Shown here piece by piece: positions 54,621 through 64,000 of a DNA stretch of 64,000 nt. Position 1 is the stretch's first letter. Each line of letters starts with the position of its first letter. The notes beneath the pieces were generated by a model. It did no database searches. It saw nothing but the letters and a program-made list of their open reading frames with translations, and was not told the DNA's origin. The position numbers and the translations under genes are program-made. The stretch is taken from positions 23,860,572-23,924,571 of the forward strand of contig NC_088800.1 of NCBI RefSeq assembly GCF_011386835.1. The letters run 5' to 3'. Origin of the DNA: Chrysemys picta bellii. Lineage: Eukaryota > Chordata > Testudines > Emydidae.

Positions 54621-55762
54621 TAGGGTTACTATATTTTGAGCCTCCAAAAGGAGGACACTCCACGGGGCCCGGCCCCGCCCCCGCCCCCACTCCGCCCTTT
54701 CCCCAAAGTCCCCACCCCAACTCCGCCCCCTCCCCTGCTTCCTGCGAACATTTGATTCGCGGGAAGCCTGAAGCAGGTAAGGGAGTTGTCGGGGGAGGAG
54801 GCGCGGCCCAGTCTGGCCCCCCCCGGCGTCTCCAGCCTGGGTCGGCTCGGGCCCTGGGGTGTCGGCCCCGGGCCTGGCCCCCGGCCGAGCAACCCCAGCA
54901 CTGCCGGTCCCCGGCCCGGCCCCCGGGCCCCTGGCCCGCCCAGCACTGCCGGTCCCCGGCCCGGCCCCCGGGCCCCTGGCCCGCCCAGCACTGCCGGTCC
55001 CCGGCCCGGCCCCTGGCCCGCCCAGCACTGCCGGCCCCCCGGCCCGGCCCCCGGGCCCCTGGCCCACCCAGCACTGCCGGTCCCCGGCCCGGCCCCCGGG
55101 CCCCTAGCCCGCCCAGCACTGCCGGTCCCCGGCCCGGCCCCCGGCCCCCCGGCCCGCCCAGCACTGCCGGCCCCCCGGCCCGGCCCCCGGCCCCCCGGCC
55201 CGCCCAGCACTGCCGGCCCCCCGGCCCGGCCCCCGGGCCCCCGGCCCGCCCAGCACTGCCGGTCCCCGGCCGAGCACCCCCGGCCCGCCCAGCACTGCCG
55301 GTCCCTGGGCCCGGCCCCCGGCCGAGCACCCCCGGGCCGCCCAGCACTGCCGGTCCCTGGGCCCGGCCCCCGGCCGAGCGGGCCCGGCCCCCGGGCGAGC
55401 ACCCCCGGCCCGCCCAGCACTGCAGGTCCCGGGCCCCCGGGCGAGCACCCCCGGCCCGCCCAGCACTGCCGGTCCCCGACCCGGCCCCCGGCTCGGCGCC
55501 CCCGGCTCGGCACAGCACCGCCGGCCCGGTCCCCAGCCCGGCCCCCGGCCCGGCAGCGCACCGCCGGTCCGGCCCCTGGCTCGGCAGCGCACCGCCGGCC
55601 CGGCCCCCGGCTCGGCACCGCCGGCCCCCGGCCCAGCACCGCAGCCCCGCATGTCCTGATTTTCCCAGACATGTCCGGCTTTTTGGGATTTCCCCCTGGA
55701 CGGGGATTTGGAGCCCAAAAAGCCAGACATGTCTGGGAAAATCCGGACGTATGGTAACCCTA
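54621..55762 (-). mobile_element. hAT element with TAGGGTTACCAT ends, second copy (1142 bp)
   Basis: The ends are TAGGGTTACTATATTTTG and CCGGACGTATGGTAACCCTA. Direct repeats TATATGCT (54613-54620) and TATATGCC (55763-55770) match at 7 of 8. Compared with the copy at 38.1 kb it is inverted: its CAGACATGTCYGG subterminal motif lies at the right end, where 55660-55690 and 55716-55748 form a strong stem (CCCAGACATGTCCGGCTTTT against its complement). The interior is almost entirely a GC-rich minisatellite. It has no transposase. Confidence 0.82.
54880..55660. repeat. GC-rich minisatellite, 45-46-bp unit
   Basis: The anchor CAGCACTGCMGG occurs 13 times, at 54896, 54941, 54986, 55023, 55069, 55114, 55159, 55205, 55251, 55290, 55342, 55415 and 55461. 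The spacings are mostly 45-46 bp, with variants of 37, 39, 52 and 73. Units consist of CCGGCCC/CCCCGG blocks. Beyond 55470 the units change to CGGCTCGGCA-type motifs. The array leaves long open frames in several frames on both strands (up to 432 codons) that are pure Pro/Ala/Gly/Arg low complexity and not genes. Confidence 0.92.
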
Positions 55763-55770
55763 TATATGCC

Positions 55771-57235
55771 CCACTCCTGTGTGCTTGCAGAAGAGCTTTC
55801 ACGGGGCTGAGGTTTGAAAACATTGCACAGACCAATTACTCTTCCCCTTCTCTGTGAACACAACACCTTAGTTATGTGCACACTTCTTTCTACCAGCATA
55901 ATTGGAAGGGAGCATCTGCACCTCTGAAAGCAGCAGACTTATTATTATTATTATTATTATTAAAACGTTTCCCTGGAACACTCAAACACAACAGCATTGT
56001 GCAAGTACATATAATCCTGAAATTGAAACAACTGGTGTTTGTTTCACTGTTCAAGGTTAAAAATAAGTCAACAGCACATCAGAGATCAAACTGCTGAATT
56101 TTGGACTGTTAATATGCATCCTAATCCAAATATTGCAACGTTTGGATCTGAGAATTTGAAGCAGCTCATTAGAAGAGATACGAGCCAGGTGCAAAATTCT
56201 GATCTATATCCACATTTGCACTGGAAATTTCAAGTTTCGAAAGGGTTCCTAGGTATGGAATTTTGGTTTGGACCCATCTCTAGTGAAAAGTAAATTCTAT
56301 TTTAAAGTATGTTTTTAAAATCATGCAATGGATTATGGGTAAAATGTTCAAAAATGCCCAAGTGACTTAGCAACCTAAGTGTCACTGACTTATGAAGATT
56401 TACTTATGAAAAATACTTATGACTTTTGAAAATGGAACTTAGGCTCCTAGCTTACCTGGGCATTTTTGAAAACTTGATATAACTACAATCCTGATAAGGA
56501 CACTAAAGTATTAGACTATGACTTTCATCTTGATGGAGTTCCTTTAACTTAATGCAACTGAAAAATAAATTTGCAAACACCTTGTAACTGCCTTATAAAA
56601 TAAAAATATCTAATAAGTATCACTGCAAAGGTGTATCAGATTGCATTAGAATAGGGATGTTTTTCTTAGCCATTGTGGCTCATAGATACTGCTTGTAAAT
56701 GTAGGATGTTAATGCATATTTCTGTATATAGATGTAAAGTGGTTAAGTAGGTACAAATATGTTGTCCTAAGCATAAGTTGGTCTTCAGCCTCTGTTGGTA
56801 CGCCTATGTTTAAAAGGCATCCAAACACCATTTGGAAATACTCTCCAGGACAATAAATGCACCCAATAAAAAAGTTAATGCATTACCTTGCAGATACTTG
56901 CAATTATAATTAGCACAAAGCGAATAAACAATGGCATGCAGAAGCATGTGCCAAACACCAATCTTCACTGCAGAAAGCATTTCAAAGTGTTATCAGTATT
57001 GGCAGTCTGCTGGTATGCACTGCTTTGTAGAATTAAAAGCAAGCAATCAAACATCATGTTGCACAAATGTAGTTGTTACCACAACACTACAGGATATTGT
57101 GACAATACTAATTCCTTGATCTATGCAACATCCTTTGACCCAGCATAGCTTTTGGAAGAGAGAGTCTACTGCTTTGGTGGAAACAGTTTTGGGCCCAATT
57201 TGCAGCCTTTACATTGAAGAAGAGGATGAGGTGAG
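55771..57235. other. Non-coding stretch with a dispersed repeat fragment
   Basis: Bases 56100-56285 end in TTTGGACCCATCTCTAGTG, relative of 3590-3785. An (ATT)n microsatellite lies at 55939-55963. Nothing else is recognised. Confidence 0.45.
55939..55963 (+). repeat. (ATT)n microsatellite
   Basis: Eight uninterrupted TTA/ATT units. Confidence 0.95.
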
Positions 57236-57238
57236 TAA

Positions 57239-57541
57239 CACTTTGTCTACACTACACAGCTTTTAGTGATAGGGCTGTGCTGCTACAGCCATGCTGCTAA
57301 AAGGCGTGCAGTGTAGCCGCTGTTTGTCAGCGGGAGAGAGAGCTCTCCCGCTGACAAAAACCTTCTACCCCCAATGAGCGGCGGTAGCTTTGGCGGCAGG
57401 AGAGCGCTTCTGCCGACAAAGCGCTGTTCACACCAGCGCTTTTCCTCGACAAAACTTCTGTCTTTTGCGGTGTGTCTTGTTTTTTTTTAACACCTCTGAA
57501 CAACAAAAGTTGTGTCGTTCACTTGCCAGTGTAGACAAGCC
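57239..57541. mobile_element. PIF/Harbinger-type MITE (CTTGTCTACAC ends)
   Basis: The left end CACTTTGTCTACACTAC and right end CCAGTGTAGACAAGCC are inverted repeats, flanked by TAA at 57236-57238 and 57542-57544. The interior has inverted blocks (AGAGCTCTCCCGCTGACAAA and its mirror GTCAGCGGGAGAGAGAG). It shares its termini with the elements at 12.9 and 31.3 kb, but its interior differs. Confidence 0.83.
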
Positions 57542-57544
57542 TAA

Positions 57545-58040
57545 GTCTACTCAAGAACAGTAATAGTTACAGAATTCAGAACTGGATCCTTAGATAGGGA
57601 TGTGACTATGCAGCGCAAAAAAGAATAGTATGATCCACTGATAAAAGGTGCACTAATACAACACAGGAACATGGCTGCAATACTCATAAGCTGCCAAGAT
57701 GATGCATTTTACATAAGAAATGGAAGAGTTGTTAGAAGGATCATGGCTTAAGCAATGCCTCTGAAAGCATCACTATCCGCAGAAGCAAAATATCAAGACT
57801 TGGGCTTCTGCTTATAGAAATAAGAGACTGCCATTAAGACTAGAAGATGGTGAAGGCAAGAATGAGGCCTCACTCACATGCTCCCACTCACATTTTGGAT
57901 TACTGGTTGCCATCTGTGAAATTGCATATTATGTATTTTGCTAGGGGTAGTTATAAATTAATCATGTTTTACATTCTCGTTTGTATTTCTGCTTTTATCA
58001 TAAACACTGAGAGGTAGATTAACCCTGGATTTATCTCAGG
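57545..58040. other. Non-coding stretch, nothing recognised
   Basis: No domain or bounded repeat. Confidence 0.5.
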
Positions 58041-58045
58041 TGACA

Positions 58046-58145
58046 ATATGGGTCATATCCTGCTTTCAATTACACCTGTGTAAATTTGGAATAAAGTCTA
58101 GTGAGGTCAGTGAAGTTACTCCAGAATAAGTGAGCAGAATGTGGC
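58046..58145. repeat. Ancient hairpin MITE relic
   Basis: TCAATTACACCTGTGTAAAT on the left and GAAGTTACTCCAGAATAAGT on the right are degenerate mirror halves. It is a relative of 29468-29570. Confidence 0.5.
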
Positions 58146-60835
58146 CCACATAGCACAAGATCTAGACAAGACTCAAGCATGTAGGCATGTGAAGTCTGTG
58201 TTTTATCTATATCTGCACTGCAAATACATATTGAAATTCCTCATTTTGAGGAATGTGAACAGCACCACTACACGCAGCACTCTACACGCAGCAGGGGATG
58301 CTATGGGCAGCTTTCTCCAAATGTCGTATTGACATTGACATGTACACACAATTTTTTCCCTAATATTGATATCTGCAGAATCACTTATCTACAATGGAAT
58401 CACACACATTAATTTTTAATTTTCAGTTTAATTAAATGCTTACATTTTTTTCTTTAAATTCAGGCAAACATTGATGCACAAGTTGTTTTAAATATATTTG
58501 GTCTTCCCACATTTAAATGTTATCAATAATAAACGTAGTTTAGTAACAAGACAGAGAATATTCAACATTAATTTAAATCTTCAAATTTATGTCAAGTGTA
58601 ATATTTACCAGATAGATTTACCATAATACTTCTAAAGTGAATTTTACTAATAATGACAAAATGTCTCTGTCTTGAGATTGGCAGTCATTCCTTCTGTTAG
58701 AGGAAAAACATCTCAAGAACAAGGAATCATGTAATGTTGCATATGTTAACAAAAATCTAGATTATATTCAATCAATGTGACTCTACTGAAGGGCTGTCAT
58801 TGTACATGGAACCAATAACTGAGAAGAGAAAAGCAGATATGAAAGAAATTTTTGAAAATTAATTCTGAAAGATATAGTGATAAATAACATACATTGAATA
58901 TTCCTTGTATCAAAACACAGTAAAGAATATCTGTTGTCCTATGAAAGAGTCCTGTATTTTCAGTTCCTCTGCTGTACTTGACCACCTTCTAGTTCCATTG
59001 AATGAGCAGGCTTATCTAACACACCTTGCAGGAACACACCTTGGATATCCAAGGATGCTGTTTCATCTCATCTGGAAAACAAATGTATTCATTTGACTTT
59101 GGAACATTCTGCGGTGTGATTAATAGGCACGGTTTCACTTGTTTAGAAGAGTTTGTGATAAATCACTTTATAAAATGATAAAACCCCTCAACACTCTTTG
59201 TAGTGAAATTAAGCTATGCATCAACATTATGCTAGTATTCAAGTATACCGCAATCTACAACCACAAAATATTTTACCTCCTCAAAGAGCAGACATCACAA
59301 AAAGCAACATAGAAGTCAAATTGGCTTGAGAGCGCATATGTATCTTCTCAAAACAATTCAACACAAATTTTCTTTAGATGTGCAAAACTTCCCAATTTTG
59401 GAAGGAGACAGCTAATTCTTGTTAAATGCTAACAGATGATTGCATTTTCACTTCACTTGCAGACGGAATGCATGTATTCTCTCAACTGGACTCACAGAAT
59501 AAGTGGAAATAAGAGTAATAGTGATTTATACTATTCAGGTATGACATCTTAGTCCTGTCACAATTTATCAAGAGTCTACCAGAAATGGGAATTAGTCAAT
59601 CAATCCAATTTTTAGTCGCATGAATTTTCCTAGCTGATGTATGATAATACTTATAGCCTAAATTTAAAATATTGCTTGTACTAGGTATTTTATAAGCCAC
59701 TGTTTAAGTGGATGCAATGAAGAGATAAGGTAAGAATAGAGAGGGAGAGATAAAAGCAGTCAATTCTTTTGCAGTCCTAATAATTACAGCCAAAAATCCA
59801 GGAGATTAGATTCCTTAAAAGTAGATATCAATTTATATTTGTATAGATATAAGACATTTTTTCATACCACACTATGCAGTCTTCTTGATTTACTCCCTAA
59901 TTTCATGTGGAAAAAAACAGAATAATAATTTGATACTTTGAAACTGAATACTAAATGGCACATGGTATATTTTAATACTATCATACAGTTACTATGATAA
60001 AATGTTTATGAAGTTTTATTTAACACAGACCATGACCAGTATGTGTTATCTGTGGTTATGATTAATGGGTTGTCCATACATTCCACATTCTTTCTGCTTC
60101 ATGCATCATCAGCAATTGCTAACATTCCATTCCTGAATCCGTCCTTGTTTACTGTTACCTATTTTTTGCTGTGATATTGGTACCTGAGCCAGAAAAAGGA
60201 AAAAATAGCCTTGATTTTTCATAAGGTGCTCCACAGTTGTGAAATTTAATGGAAAAACCTCGATTTGAGTATCAAGTTCCAACAAACGGGATATTGATCT
60301 ACAGCTATAAGTGGTACTGCATTGATCTACATAACATACCTTAGAGTTGCATTCACTGGAGTGTTAATCAGGTATTCTAAAGGGTGATTATAACCCGTCT
60401 CTTAAAAACACAGTCACTCTCAGTGCTGCATATTCATGGCTCTCAGGTGCACTTGGCCAATTGAATCTTTCCTTTTTGATTTATTTTCCCACTTAGTGTA
60501 GTGCTATATCTCACAGATGAAATCTCAGGGAGTGCCACAGATTGTTCTCCCCCACATTTGTGCTCAGGATTTTCTGGTACATGAAACTAAGCAAGGTGTG
60601 AAACTATAGGGATTTTTCACTAGTGTCTGAAATACAAGCAGAATTTTATTCTGGTCAGGCTGGTTAGAGAATGAGGGGCAAAATATTTAGAAGCAATGTT
60701 TTCAGTGTGAAGTGACAGGAGGGATTTAAGATGCACAAATGAATGTTCTTGGCTTAACCAAAGAGGTACTGACAGACTTTTGAAGGCCATCACATAGGGT
60801 CCCACTCTCCTTTAAACAGCAATGACCCACTGTGA
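58146..60835. other. Non-coding AT-rich stretch
   Basis: Long AT-rich run with short open frames and no recognisable repeat. It is one of the emptiest parts of the window. Confidence 0.55.
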
Positions 60836-62124
60836 AGGGGAAAACTCACTGCCAGTGCTGCCTAGTGGTCAGGCAAGGGTATGGCAGATTGTCTTCCTCC
60901 TGGGCACTCCGCTTTCTCACTACACCTCTTCCCTAAGGTGGTCTGTCCTTTCAGCAACTCAGCCCTCTGGCCAGGACACACATTCAAGTCCACCCCCTTC
61001 TGGGCACATATAAAGACTCCAATAATGTGGAAGTCTTCAGAAATTAGCAAGGGCTTCTCCCTTGAGACTGGGTCTTGGGGGCTGGACTCAGGGACCTTTG
61101 GGGCCTTCCCCAACTACATTCCCTGCTGAGGGACAGACATCTATCACTGTCACCTCTTTAGGTGCTGGTGGGGAGCCTGGTCCCACCCTCTACCACACTC
61201 CAATCCTGGGCCCAGTGGTAGGCAGCTAAGCCCTGCGCTTGGAGGTGCTATGCAGCTGCCTCTCTGGATCACTTCCTACCAGTACCTCCTCTTCCCACAG
61301 GATAAAGTAAATAACTGAATATACAAACTAAGTTTCTAACCTTCAGAAGTCACCAGTCCCTCTTTTGCACGCATGGCCAAGTCAGTATCACCAGGCCTCA
61401 GGCAGCAGGAGCTCCTGTGGGACTTCCTTCCCAGGAATTCAGAGTGCACATCACTGCCTGTACCTGAGCTACTCTGCTTCCCTTGTTAAGCTCTTCCTCC
61501 AGCTTGTGCAGGCTTTGAGGGTGTGGTGGGGCAGGGCTGCCTGGGCCCACAGGGCCTCCTTAATCCCGTTGTCTCCTGCATGGTGTTTGTATACTCCATT
61601 ACACCCACACAGGGGAGAAAATGCTCTGCTAGTTTCAACCTCCAGCTTCTTACTCACTCTTCCATTGGAGGAGCGTGATGTGTCCTCACGACCACTGGAA
61701 ATACCTGGGTTTCTACCTGCTTACCTGATGAATATGGCAAGATTTGTGCTGGGAGGTCCAAAGTAGGCAAGGGACATTTATGCCAATGTGCATTGACTAT
61801 GTTCTTCCTCCTGGCCCCACTTGCTCTCATCTATCCCTAGACAACACTGGTCCTGCATGAGCCAGGCTTTCAGGGGCTCCCATTACTGGGTCTGTGCTAA
61901 AGGACAGCACAGAAGGCAAAGAAATCTCAGGCTGCATTAACTTGTGCTGCTTTCTCTCCATGTTTCAGTGGGTAAAATTCAAAGAATCTTTGTCTGGTCC
62001 CCTCCAATTCCATGGAGCTAGATCCCCATAATGCTCCCAAGAGACTTCTGCATGGGTGGTGGGGAAAGTATGCCTGCAACAATACTCCTCCCTGGACAGG
62101 AAAGGTACCTAAGCTCCCTCTGAG
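60836..62124. other. GC-richer stretch, possible dispersed repeats
   Basis: Base composition rises compared with both sides. The longest open frame (61365-61766, +, 133 codons) has no domain. Blocks such as CTGCCTAGTGGTCAGGCAAG at 60859 and GGAGGAGCGTGATGTGTCCT at 61666 look like pieces of turtle repeats by recollection only; no ends were found. Confidence 0.35.
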
Positions 62125-62127
62125 AGG

Positions 62128-62345
62128 AAGCATGGTCTAGTGCTCTGGAGTAGGAGTCAGGACATCTGGGTTCTATTCCCAGCTCTGCCACGGACTTGGT
62201 GCATTAGCTTGGGCAAGTCACTTTTAACACCTCTGTGTTGCAGTTTCCCAACCTGGAAGATGTGGTGGTAACCCCTACCTCACCGGGACATTGCGAGGGT
62301 CAGTTAAGATTTGTAAAGTGTTTTGATATGCCTAGATAACCAGTT
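62128..62345 (+). repeat. MIR SINE, near full length
   Basis: In order: an A-box-like GCATGGTCTAGTGCTCTGGA, a B-box-like GGGTTCTATTCCCAGCTC (62168-62185), the core CTTGGGCAAGTCACTTTTAA (about 62210), CTACCTCACCGGGACATTGC, and the tail GATTTGTAAAGTGTTTTGAT. This is the whole MIR plan: tRNA-derived head, conserved core, L2-related tail. MIRs were moved by L2-type LINEs. Confidence 0.88.
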
Positions 62346-64000
62346 CTATAACACAGTGTTGACATTATTTGATTATGGTGTTACAGGCCAAAGCAGGGAC
62401 AAGTTTAAAGAGCCATGGCTTGCATGTTAGAGAGAAGTAGTCTTCAGCATGTAGGGAAGTGGCAGACACAAACCTAGTATTAGACATCTGGGATAGAAGA
62501 AGCATTTCCTCTGTGTGAGGGCTGATACAAACATGAGCCATTATCTCAGGTAATGGCATCTTGTAGGTACATGCAAGAGAGCAACTAAAATCCAGTTTGC
62601 CCAGGCAAGAAATCCTAGTCTGATATTTATCTGTGTCTGGTGCAGGTGAAAAATGTTTACTAATAAATTATCCAAGAGGAAAGTGCAGGCTGAGGGGTTC
62701 TATTACCTGTCGGAGACTAGTCATACCATATTATGAACACTGAAAATTATAGGTAAATCCCAGATTATTTTCTTGGCTTGTCTAATGGATTCCTGCTATT
62801 CACCTGGGTATATGCCCTTTTCTGTGATTGCTTGAGGCCAAATTTGCAGCAGTGGGAGGGAGAGTATTAACCCATACTGGTTCCAATAAAATATAGTAAA
62901 GTACCTTTCTAAGAATACTTATAGAGCTCTTTGAAGATGCACTGTAGTACTTTCACCCTAACTTCATCAAAAGAGACGGTAAAGTCAATATACTCCTTAC
63001 TGGTGTTTCTGTAGGAAATGCAGCATATGACAAAGTACTGTAAGCAAAATGCAAACTACCCTGCAAACATATATAGGTCACTTTTTAATAACAGCTTTGG
63101 TGGAGCTTCTAAGTTTTCCCTGGCTTTGAATTCATGGGACACAGATTCTGAAGTTGTAGGTTTCATCAAGTCAAATGCTGACATCCTTCATGCTCTCAAA
63201 TAGTAAAATGTGCTACAAAGTAAAAACATGTGACAAAGACTAAAGAAAATAGTACCCAACTAAATGTTATGTTACTGTTTTAATGTTTGCCTACAAAAAG
63301 TAAGTGGTAAGCTTCAAGCATTCTATCACCAAAATCTTTCTTTTCAAACAAACGCTTCTGTCAGAAGTGTCTTAATTTCTTATCACAGAATTTCATCCAC
63401 ACAAGGAGCAATAAATAATTCATGTTGCTGGCTCTTTGTTGTGTGTCCCTGAACTGCACAGAGCTGGAAGGCTGACAGCTGTGTCAGGACAAGCACCAAA
63501 GATCTGACATGACAAGTGACTAACAAGTTTCTTTCAGTCTATAGTGAAAGAAGACAATGGCACAAAGTGCAAAAACGAAATCCTGAAACAAAATGAAACT
63601 GTTTCTTTCTCTTTACCTAAGTGTTTGCTATGAGCTTATTTCCGACCCATAACCTCTGGTCATTTTATAGTACTGCCCAGCCCCCTTTACTCCTCACAGT
63701 CGCCTGGCCATTTACGCCTGTCCACGGATCAATATGAGCAATTCTTGGAGAAATACGATGTCTCCATGACAACCAAGCCACAAATTCTCAGTGGAAAGCA
63801 GTGAGACCAGTAGTGAAATCTCCAGAGATTTTCAGACCTACAAGGCAAGATGTCTTAAAATGCAGGAATGGGCAGAGAGAAAAGCCAGAGTAATTCATTG
63901 TTTATTAGCAGTTTAATGATGTCAGATGGACAGAATGAAACTCAGTTTTTAAGTTTAGATTCTTTCTCAACACACATTTTTCCCAATCAATATTCACCGC
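62346..64000. other. Non-coding AT-rich stretch
   Basis: Short open frames only, with no recognised repeat or RNA gene up to the window end. Confidence 0.5.

Noticed and set aside
54601..55899. Open frames of 243 to 432 codons on both strands
   Set aside because: They are Pro/Ala/Gly/Arg low complexity read from the 45-bp GC-rich minisatellite. Several frames are open at once and they end near the transposon edges.
1..64000. Host protein-coding exons, CRISPR arrays, operons or bacterial features
   Set aside because: No exon chain with splice sites and a recognisable protein was found, and direct repeats with regular unique spacers are absent. Vertebrate CR1, MIR and hAT repeats make a prokaryotic origin untenable.

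Overview
This window looks like non-coding nuclear DNA from an amniote vertebrate, most likely a cryptodire turtle. It is AT-rich and has no long intact host reading frame, no exon chain, no rRNA or tRNA gene, no operon structure and no CRISPR array. The dispersed repeats carry the organism signal: CR1-type LINE tails ending in ATTCTATG repeats, MIR-type SINEs, a GIY-YIG Penelope-like element, a decayed Ty3/gypsy element, a solo ERV LTR, and many short DNA transposons (hAT, PIF/Harbinger, Tc1/mariner). Mammalian L1 and Alu are absent. Turtle is inferred from remembered similarity of several families to turtle genomic DNA; no database was searched.

Layout. 1-9 kb: AT-rich background with a hairpin GC-rich element (1.04-1.67 kb), an unidentified GC-rich, CpG-containing block (8.2-9.0 kb), then a solo LTR (9.18-9.59 kb). 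10-23 kb: background with a Harbinger MITE (12.9 kb), CR1 tails (13.45 and 19.6 kb) and three hAT MITEs, each with a perfect 8-bp target duplication (18.3, 19.3 and 21.0 kb). 23-32 kb: a palindromic repeat (24.8 kb), a hAT MITE inserted in a CR1 tail (26.8-27.2 kb), a Penelope-like 3' end (27.3-27.9 kb), a MIR-like SINE split by a hairpin MITE (30.0 kb), and a Harbinger MITE nested in an older hAT-like element (31.2-31.8 kb). 36-43 kb: a GC-rich block, a 1.34-kb hAT element with TAGGGTTACCAT ends (38.1-39.45 kb), and a Ty3/gypsy relic (39.7-42.9 kb). 43-53 kb: MIR and other ancient repeats, a 1.04-kb inverted-repeat element with two hairpin modules (47.3-48.4 kb), a 78-bp near-identical inverted duplication (49.0 and 51.8 kb), and a Tc1/mariner MITE (52.5 kb). 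54-64 kb: a second TAGGGTTACCAT hAT element holding a 45-bp GC-rich minisatellite, a third Harbinger MITE, a full-length MIR, and otherwise plain AT-rich DNA.

No genes act together here. The window is best read as an intergenic desert or a large intron with layered transposon insertions. Its informative content is structural: nested insertions that order transposition events, target-site duplications, a gypsy element missing its reverse-transcriptase core, and one likely templated-repair insertion. Nothing seen supports a new functional system; the least explained stretch is the 8.2-9.0 kb GC-rich block.
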